In this document: piece by piece, positions 6,101-9,378 of the stretch
Layout of the letters: every line of letters begins with the position of its first letter
Numbering within the stretch: the stretch's first letter is position 1
Notes under the pieces: generated by a model
Databases searched by the model: none
Told to the model about the DNA's origin: nothing
What the model saw: only the letters and a program-made list of their open reading frames with translations
Made by a program: the position numbers and the translations under genes
DNA from: Planctomycetota bacterium
GTDB taxonomy: Bacteria; Planctomycetota; GCA-002687715; DRQF01
Reading direction: 5' to 3'
NCBI GenBank assembly: GCA_015485455.1
Contig: WFTN01000483.1
Span: 1-9,378 of the forward strand
DNA: 9,378 bases

Positions 6101-6589
6101 ATGCTCAAGGCCAAGAACGCACAACCACAGGTAGGTGTGTCGACTGACAACTTAATCGATTGCGATATTCTGCAGTCGGCTCGGCCACATCTCTACATGG
6201 GGATTGTGGGAACACTGGTACTGCAACAAGGCTCCAGCTTTCGCTTGGCTCCTTTTGCCCGGGAATTCATCGCCCACATCTGCCCCCATTTTCAACTGCG
6301 GTTCTTGACCAAGTTGTCAAAAGTGGCAGCTCAGGAAGTTTCCGATCTCTTAGAGACAGAGATTGAATTCACCCCGTTCAGAAGCGGGTTGGGAAAGGTC
6401 TCAGGAATCGACTTCAGCCGTCCCTTCATCTGGATCGATGACGCCCCCACATCAAGAGATCTCATGCGTTTGGCTGAAGAACGCTGCTCATCCCACTTAG
6501 TGACTGTCAATGGGAAAGATGGGGTCACTCGAGCAACTATGAACAAGCTCGAAGTCATCCTGGCTAAGCTCATGCAAGACCAGATTTAG
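6101..6589 (+). CDS. HAD-superfamily-like protein with degenerate motif I (probable pseudo-enzyme)
   Basis: A 162-residue protein with the layout of a small HAD-fold phosphatase. Motif I would lie in LYMGIVGTLV (31-40): the GTLV end is conserved, but the two aspartates of DxDGT are replaced by Gly34 and Val36. Motif II may be LRFLTKLS (Thr70), motif III Lys99 in GLGKVSG, and motif IV is well preserved in RPFIWIDDAP (Asp113, Asp114). The tail (LVTVNGKDGVTRATMNKLEVIL) resembles the C-terminal part of the HAD domain found with Swiss-Army-Knife RNA-repair proteins, from memory of that family. Loss of the nucleophile argues against phosphatase activity and for a binding or regulatory role. The ATG at 6101 is chosen because AAAGGGG lies 6 nt upstream; a TTG at 6071 would add 10 residues. 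The gene ends 18 bp before a strong terminator. HAD assignment is moderately sure, family less so. Confidence 0.72.
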   Translation: MLKAKNAQPQVGVSTDNLIDCDILQSARPHLYMGIVGTLVLQQGSSFRLAPFAREFIAHICPHFQLRFLTKLSKVAAQEVSDLLETEIEFTPFRSGLGKVSGIDFSRPFIWIDDAPTSRDLMRLAEERCSSHLVTVNGKDGVTRATMNKLEVILAKLMQDQI

Positions 6590-6607
6590 GGTCAATCAAG
6601 ATAAACA

Positions 6608-6640
6608 AAAGCACCCGAGAGTTCGCCCCTCGGGTGCTTT
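6608..6640. terminator. Bidirectional rho-independent terminator
   Basis: A perfect 12-bp stem, AAAGCACCCGAG (6608-6619) with CTCGGGTGCTTT (6629-6640), and a 9-nt loop. The A-rich left flank and T-rich right flank allow termination in both directions. It lies between the convergent HAD-like gene (stop at 6589) and the TPR gene (stop at 6658). Confidence 0.92.
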
Positions 6641-6657
6641 GTCATGTTTAGACTTGC

Positions 6658-7146
6658 TTACTCGCGACTGGCAAGGACTCGGGAAAGTGAAACCCGGGCC
6701 AAAGTGTACTCCGGATTTTCTTCCAGAGCGCTGCGGTAGTAGTCCTCCGCGGCTTCTAAGTCACCAATCTCTTCAAAGACTTGCCCCAAATTGTAAAAGG
6801 CAAAGAACGGACAAGCGTAACGCTCAGCCTTCAGAGCTTTCTCCAACCAAGGGATCGATTCCTCGATCAAGCCTTGTTGGATCATGTAAGCACCTATGTC
6901 GTTATAGGGATTGCCATATTCTGGGTCGATTTCTATGGCGCTCTCACAGAGAGCGATCGCTTCGTCCCATTCTTGGCGAAATGAACGGCACCAACCTGAA
7001 AACGTAAACGCTTCGGCGGTGGGATAAAGAGCTATGCTCCTGCCATAGAGCAAATCAGCTTGGTCAAGGTCGCCTTCCATTTGAGCACGGTAGGCGGCTT
7101 CAAAGAATCTGATCGCTTTTGGCTTTCTGTCTTCGTAATCTTGCAT
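6658..7146 (-). CDS. Tetratricopeptide-repeat protein
   Basis: A soluble helical-repeat protein with about three to four TPR units. Recognisable pieces include AYRAQMEGDLDQADLLYGRSI, GWCRSFRQEWDEAIALCESAI-EIDPEYGNPYNDIG, LIEESIPWLEKALKAER and YNLGQVFEEIGDLEAAEDYYRSALEENPEY, each with the alternating small and aromatic residues of TPR helices. Such proteins mediate protein-protein contacts; the partner is unknown and it has no enzymatic domain. There is no signal peptide, so it is probably cytoplasmic. The start is set at ATG 7146 because GAGG lies 8 nt upstream; a GTG at 7209 extends the frame by 21 mainly polar residues but has only a distant purine-rich site. It is separated from the 3-hydroxyacyl-CoA dehydrogenase upstream by a strong terminator, so it is likely transcribed alone and need not belong to the catabolic pathway. 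Confidence 0.88.
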   Translation of the reverse strand: MQDYEDRKPKAIRFFEAAYRAQMEGDLDQADLLYGRSIALYPTAEAFTFSGWCRSFRQEWDEAIALCESAIEIDPEYGNPYNDIGAYMIQQGLIEESIPWLEKALKAERYACPFFAFYNLGQVFEEIGDLEAAEDYYRSALEENPEYTLARVSLSRVLASRE

Positions 7147-7154
7147 CAATACGG

Positions 7155-7158
7155 CCTC
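7155..7158 (-). promoter_or_regulatory. Shine-Dalgarno deciding the TPR start
   Basis: Minus-strand GAGG, 8 nt before the ATG at 7146. The longer GTG start at 7209 has GGAAG only about 14 nt away, which is too far for efficient use. Confidence 0.5.
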
Positions 7159-7310
7159 GGAACTGGTGTCATGCCTCACAGCTTCCTTTTCGTTCCATTG
7201 GGCACTCACGCTTTAGCGAAGTGCTTCCTAATCCAAGTTCCCCATTCTTATTACGAACGATTTGTGCCCTATGCGGTGAAATACGCAAGACTTACGAAGA
7301 GGCAATAAAA

Positions 7311-7343
7311 TATCTCCAGGCATATTATTCATGCCTGGAGATA
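7311..7343 (-). terminator. Rho-independent terminator of the HBD operon
   Basis: A perfect 13-bp stem, TATCTCCAGGCAT (7311-7323) and ATGCCTGGAGATA (7331-7343), with a 7-nt loop. On the minus strand it begins 27 nt after the 3-hydroxyacyl-CoA dehydrogenase stop and is followed by the U-rich TTTTATT, so it ends that transcript before the TPR gene. Confidence 0.9.
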
Positions 7344-7370
7344 GCGATATATTCTGAATGAAGACCCAGG

Positions 7371-8276
7371 TTAGGGCTTGGAAGCACTTCCTGGGATGCG
7401 TTTCCCGGCCTCGTCGTAGCGGTAAACACCATGACCGGTCTTCTTGCCCAAGCGTCCTGCAGTGACAAGGTCTAAGATAATCTGGCAGGGTTCATACATG
7501 GGACCCAAATGCTCATTGAGGTTCTTGGTGCTGAATGCCCGGACGTCTAGTCCCACCAAGTCGACCAATTCAAATGGTCCCATGGGATGATTGAGGCCCA
7601 GCTTCAAAGCCTTGTCAATATCCTCTGGCTCAGCAACTCCCGCTTCCCACATGCGAAAAGCCTCGTTGCCGATCAAAGCGTTGATTCGACTGGTGACGAA
7701 ACCCGCGGACTCATTGACTTCCACAGTCTCTTTACCCATGCGCTGGGAAACCGCCACAGTGGCAGCAAAAGTCTCGGCACTGGTATTCTTCGAACGAATG
7801 ATCTCCACCAGCTTCATGATATGCACGGGATTAAAGAAGTGCATTCCGATAACTTGCCCCGGGCGCTCTGTGACCGAACCAATCTCAGTAATCGACAAAC
7901 CTGTGGTGTTAGTGGCTAAGATTGCCTCCGGCTTCATCAGCTCATCCGCCCGTGCGAAGAGTTGTTGCTTTAACTCCATCCGCTCTGGGATGGCTTCGAT
8001 CAGCATGTCAGATATAGCCAGGGCTTTGTCCAAGTCCGTGGTGGTGGACAAGCGGGCAAGACCTGCTTCTCCTGCAGCCTCATCAACCTTACCTAGCTTG
8101 ATGCCTTTTCGAATGTTACCTTCGATCCGAGCGCGCGCACTTTCTAACTGCTCTTCTTTGATGTCGAAAAGATGCGTCTCAAAGCCACCCATGGCGGCTA
8201 CTTGGGCAATGCCTAAACCCATGGTCCCGGAACCAACGACCAAAATGCTCTTGATGTTTGCTGCCATGTCACTCAT
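7371..8276 (-). CDS. 3-hydroxyacyl-CoA dehydrogenase (3-hydroxybutyryl-CoA dehydrogenase family)
   Basis: A 301-residue stand-alone NAD-dependent dehydrogenase that oxidises (S)-3-hydroxyacyl-CoA to 3-oxoacyl-CoA. The N-terminal Rossmann loop GSGTMGLG (15-22) follows strand ILVV, with Asp38 at the end of strand 2 suited to NAD. The catalytic His146 lies in GMHFFNPVHIMKLVEI, paired with Glu158 at the expected 12-residue spacing. The C-terminal domain has NHPMGPFELVDLVGLD (229-244), the family signature. Compared with human HAD, the active-site Ser137 position is Thr125 (NTTGL) and Asn208 is Ser196 (FVTSR). The ATG at 8276 lies 11 bp after the ECH stop, with AGGA 9 nt upstream; Met4 is an alternative start. 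It is the last gene before the terminator. A fatty-acid-like or ring-opened dicarboxyl-CoA substrate is equally possible. Confidence 0.93.
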   Translation of the reverse strand: MSDMAANIKSILVVGSGTMGLGIAQVAAMGGFETHLFDIKEEQLESARARIEGNIRKGIKLGKVDEAAGEAGLARLSTTTDLDKALAISDMLIEAIPERMELKQQLFARADELMKPEAILATNTTGLSITEIGSVTERPGQVIGMHFFNPVHIMKLVEIIRSKNTSAETFAATVAVSQRMGKETVEVNESAGFVTSRINALIGNEAFRMWEAGVAEPEDIDKALKLGLNHPMGPFELVDLVGLDVRAFSTKNLNEHLGPMYEPCQIILDLVTAGRLGKKTGHGVYRYDEAGKRIPGSASKP

Positions 8277-8287
8277 TTGAATTGTTC

Positions 8288-9055
8288 CTACTTCTTCGCC
8301 TTCTTGCGTTCCAAAAACCGCGTCATGCGACCTTTTTGATCTTCTGTGTCAAAGAGCATCCCTTGCCCTAAGCATTCCACCATCTGCGAACGACGATCTA
8401 CCGTATTGACGGCGGCATTCAGCGCCACTTTCGCCACCCGCACAGCCATTTGGCCTTTCTTCAAGATGGTCTTCATCATGGCGCGGGCAGCTTCTATGAC
8501 CTCGCCCTCTGGATGTATGTGGTTAATAAGACCAATCCTCAAGCACTCCTCAGCGTCAATGATCTTGCCGGTGAATATCAGCTCTCGCGCCATGCCTGGG
8601 CCGACTTGCCGGGTCAAACGGTGGGGAGCCCCAGCCCCTGGGATGATACCCAAATTCACTTCTGGCTGCCCCATTTGGGTAGACTCACTGCCCAAGCGGA
8701 TATCCAAAGCCAAAGACAATTCGCAGCCACCGCCCAATGCGTAACCTTGAATCGCTCCGATTGTTGGCCAGGGGAAATCTTCGATCTTTTGAAACAAACC
8801 AGCATTGATGGCTGACAAGGCATCCGAAGTCTTACGCTCGACCAATTCTGAGATGTCGGCTCCAGCCACAAAGGCTTTTTCTCCGGCACCATAAAAAATG
8901 AGGCCACGAACGTCTTCATCTGTGGCTAATTCATCGATAGCAGCGCTCAAATCCTTGACCATCGCCAAGTTAATAGCATTCAAGACTTCCGGACGGTTGA
9001 AGATGACTTCTGCCCATCCGTCTTTCTTCGCAATTTTCAGGGTTTCATAATTCAT
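8288..9055 (-). CDS. Enoyl-CoA hydratase (canonical crotonase)
   Basis: A 255-residue crotonase expected to hydrate a trans-2-enoyl-CoA to the (S)-3-hydroxyacyl-CoA used by the adjacent dehydrogenase. Motifs: FNRPEVLNAIN (19-29), oxyanion segment AFVAGADI (61-68), GYALGGGCELSLALD (104-118), and GQPEVNLGIIPGAG (129-142). Both catalytic glutamates are present, Glu112 and Glu132, at the same 20-residue spacing as Glu144 and Glu164 of rat enoyl-CoA hydratase. The usual GGTQRL that follows is GAPHRL (142-147). The C-terminus is basic (RFLERKKAKK). The ATG overlaps the upstream dehydrogenase stop by 4 bp (ATGA), showing translational coupling. This contrasts with the other crotonase of the window, which lacks both glutamates; this one is the probable true hydratase of the pathway. 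Confidence 0.94.
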   Translation of the reverse strand: MNYETLKIAKKDGWAEVIFNRPEVLNAINLAMVKDLSAAIDELATDEDVRGLIFYGAGEKAFVAGADISELVERKTSDALSAINAGLFQKIEDFPWPTIGAIQGYALGGGCELSLALDIRLGSESTQMGQPEVNLGIIPGAGAPHRLTRQVGPGMARELIFTGKIIDAEECLRIGLINHIHPEGEVIEAARAMMKTILKKGQMAVRVAKVALNAAVNTVDRRSQMVECLGQGMLFDTEDQKGRMTRFLERKKAKK

Positions 9056-9378
9056 GATGTCAAAACGACCTTTCCAAAGACGGCACGTTGCTCCAGAAGA
9101 GCGTGCCCCCGACTGACTTCAGACAGTGGCAGGACTTCCCCAACCACTGGTTTTAGCTTGCCTGAGCAAATGAGACCCCAAACGTCCCTCATGTCGCCCA
9201 AACCTCCCATGGTGGAACCAAGGACAGAGAGGCTCTTGAAGAAGATGAGCCTGAGGTCGGCTTCCAAAGCTGGCCCTGATGTTGCCCCGCAGGTGACAAC
9301 CCGGCCTCCTTTAGCCAAGCTACGAATGCTACGTCCGATATTCTCCCCACCGACATGATCCACCACGATGTCAATACC
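9052..9378 (-). CDS. Zinc-type medium-chain alcohol dehydrogenase/quinone reductase (MDR), C-terminal part
   Basis: Only the last 108 residues are in the window; the frame is open to the right edge, so the gene begins beyond it and the GTG at 9366 is internal. The piece starts in the Rossmann domain (GIDIVVDHVGGENIG), continues with the strand KGGRVVTCGATSG, and has FFKSLSVLGSTMGG, a pattern of zinc-binding dehydrogenase/quinone-reductase proteins of the MDR superfamily. It ends FGKVVLTS, typical of MDR C-termini. The N-terminal catalytic domain with zinc ligands cannot be seen, so whether it binds zinc and whether it is an alcohol dehydrogenase or an enoyl reductase is open. Its TGA overlaps the ECH start as ATGA, so it is upstream in the same operon as ECH and HBD. 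Confidence 0.88.
   Translation of the reverse strand, partial: GIDIVVDHVGGENIGRSIRSLAKGGRVVTCGATSGPALEADLRLIFFKSLSVLGSTMGGLGDMRDVWGLICSGKLKPVVGEVLPLSEVSRGHALLEQRAVFGKVVLTS

Noticed and set aside
5822..6134. Two short overlapping frames, one on each strand, in the gap before the HAD-like gene
   Set aside because: Neither has a good ribosome binding site or protein-like composition; inverted repeats explain the region better.
7591..8280. 229-codon open frame on the plus strand
   Set aside because: Fully antisense to the 3-hydroxyacyl-CoA dehydrogenase; low-complexity Ser/Ala/Met-rich product typical of a shadow frame.
1..9378. CRISPR array, tRNA/rRNA, insertion sequence, phage or toxin-antitoxin genes
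   Set aside because: No regularly spaced repeats, cloverleaf, transposase or integrase motifs, terminal inverted repeats or recognisable toxin/antitoxin proteins were seen.

Overview
The window looks like part of a bacterial chromosome of moderate G+C content. It is dominated by minus-strand catabolic genes that activate an organic acid to a CoA thioester and then process it by beta-oxidation-type chemistry. Shine-Dalgarno sites, tight gene packing and rho-independent terminators are all bacterial. A multihaem c-type cytochrome at the left edge suggests a respiring, probably Gram-negative lineage with extracytoplasmic haem proteins. I cannot name the phylum; a deltaproteobacterial-type or uncultured proteobacterial lineage is a guess.

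Layout, left to right. (1) Positions 2-586, plus strand: C-terminal part of a multihaem cytochrome c with four CxxCH motifs. (2) Positions 4967-611, minus strand: a compact operon read right to left. Its order is SDR dehydrogenase, non-canonical crotonase-fold enzyme, glutaryl-CoA-dehydrogenase-like acyl-CoA dehydrogenase, PaaK-type acyl-CoA ligase, and a 67-residue protein I do not recognise. Junctions are 13 bp, 6 bp, a 1-bp TAATG overlap and 25 bp. (3) Positions 4968-5154: divergent intergenic region with a weak candidate promoter. (4) Positions about 5155-6589, plus strand: a five-segment membrane protein of unknown function, then an approximately 290-bp gap rich in inverted repeats, then a HAD-superfamily protein that has lost both motif I aspartates. 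(5) Positions 6608-6640: a 12-bp bidirectional terminator. (6) Positions 7146-6658, minus strand: a TPR protein. (7) Positions 7311-7343: a 13-bp terminator closing the next operon. (8) Positions 9378-7371, minus strand: the end of a zinc-type medium-chain dehydrogenase, a canonical enoyl-CoA hydratase with both catalytic glutamates, and a 3-hydroxyacyl-CoA dehydrogenase.

The two catabolic blocks make sense as one route: ligase activates the acid, acyl-CoA dehydrogenase introduces unsaturation, hydratase or crotonase-fold enzymes add water or open a ring, and SDR, 3-hydroxyacyl-CoA dehydrogenase and MDR enzymes handle the redox steps. A PaaK-type ligase together with SDR, ACAD, two crotonases and an MDR recalls CoA-dependent aromatic or alicyclic acid degradation (2-aminobenzoyl-CoA or cyclohexanecarboxyl-CoA type). 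No ring-attacking oxygenase/reductase lies in the window, so the substrate is open.

The most unusual content is the pair of plus-strand genes between the catabolic blocks: a catalytically degenerate HAD protein behind a leader whose inverted repeats include mutually exclusive pairings and a hairpin that could mask the ribosome binding site. The crotonase without either general acid/base glutamate is also worth a second look. No tRNA, rRNA, CRISPR array, insertion sequence or phage feature was seen.
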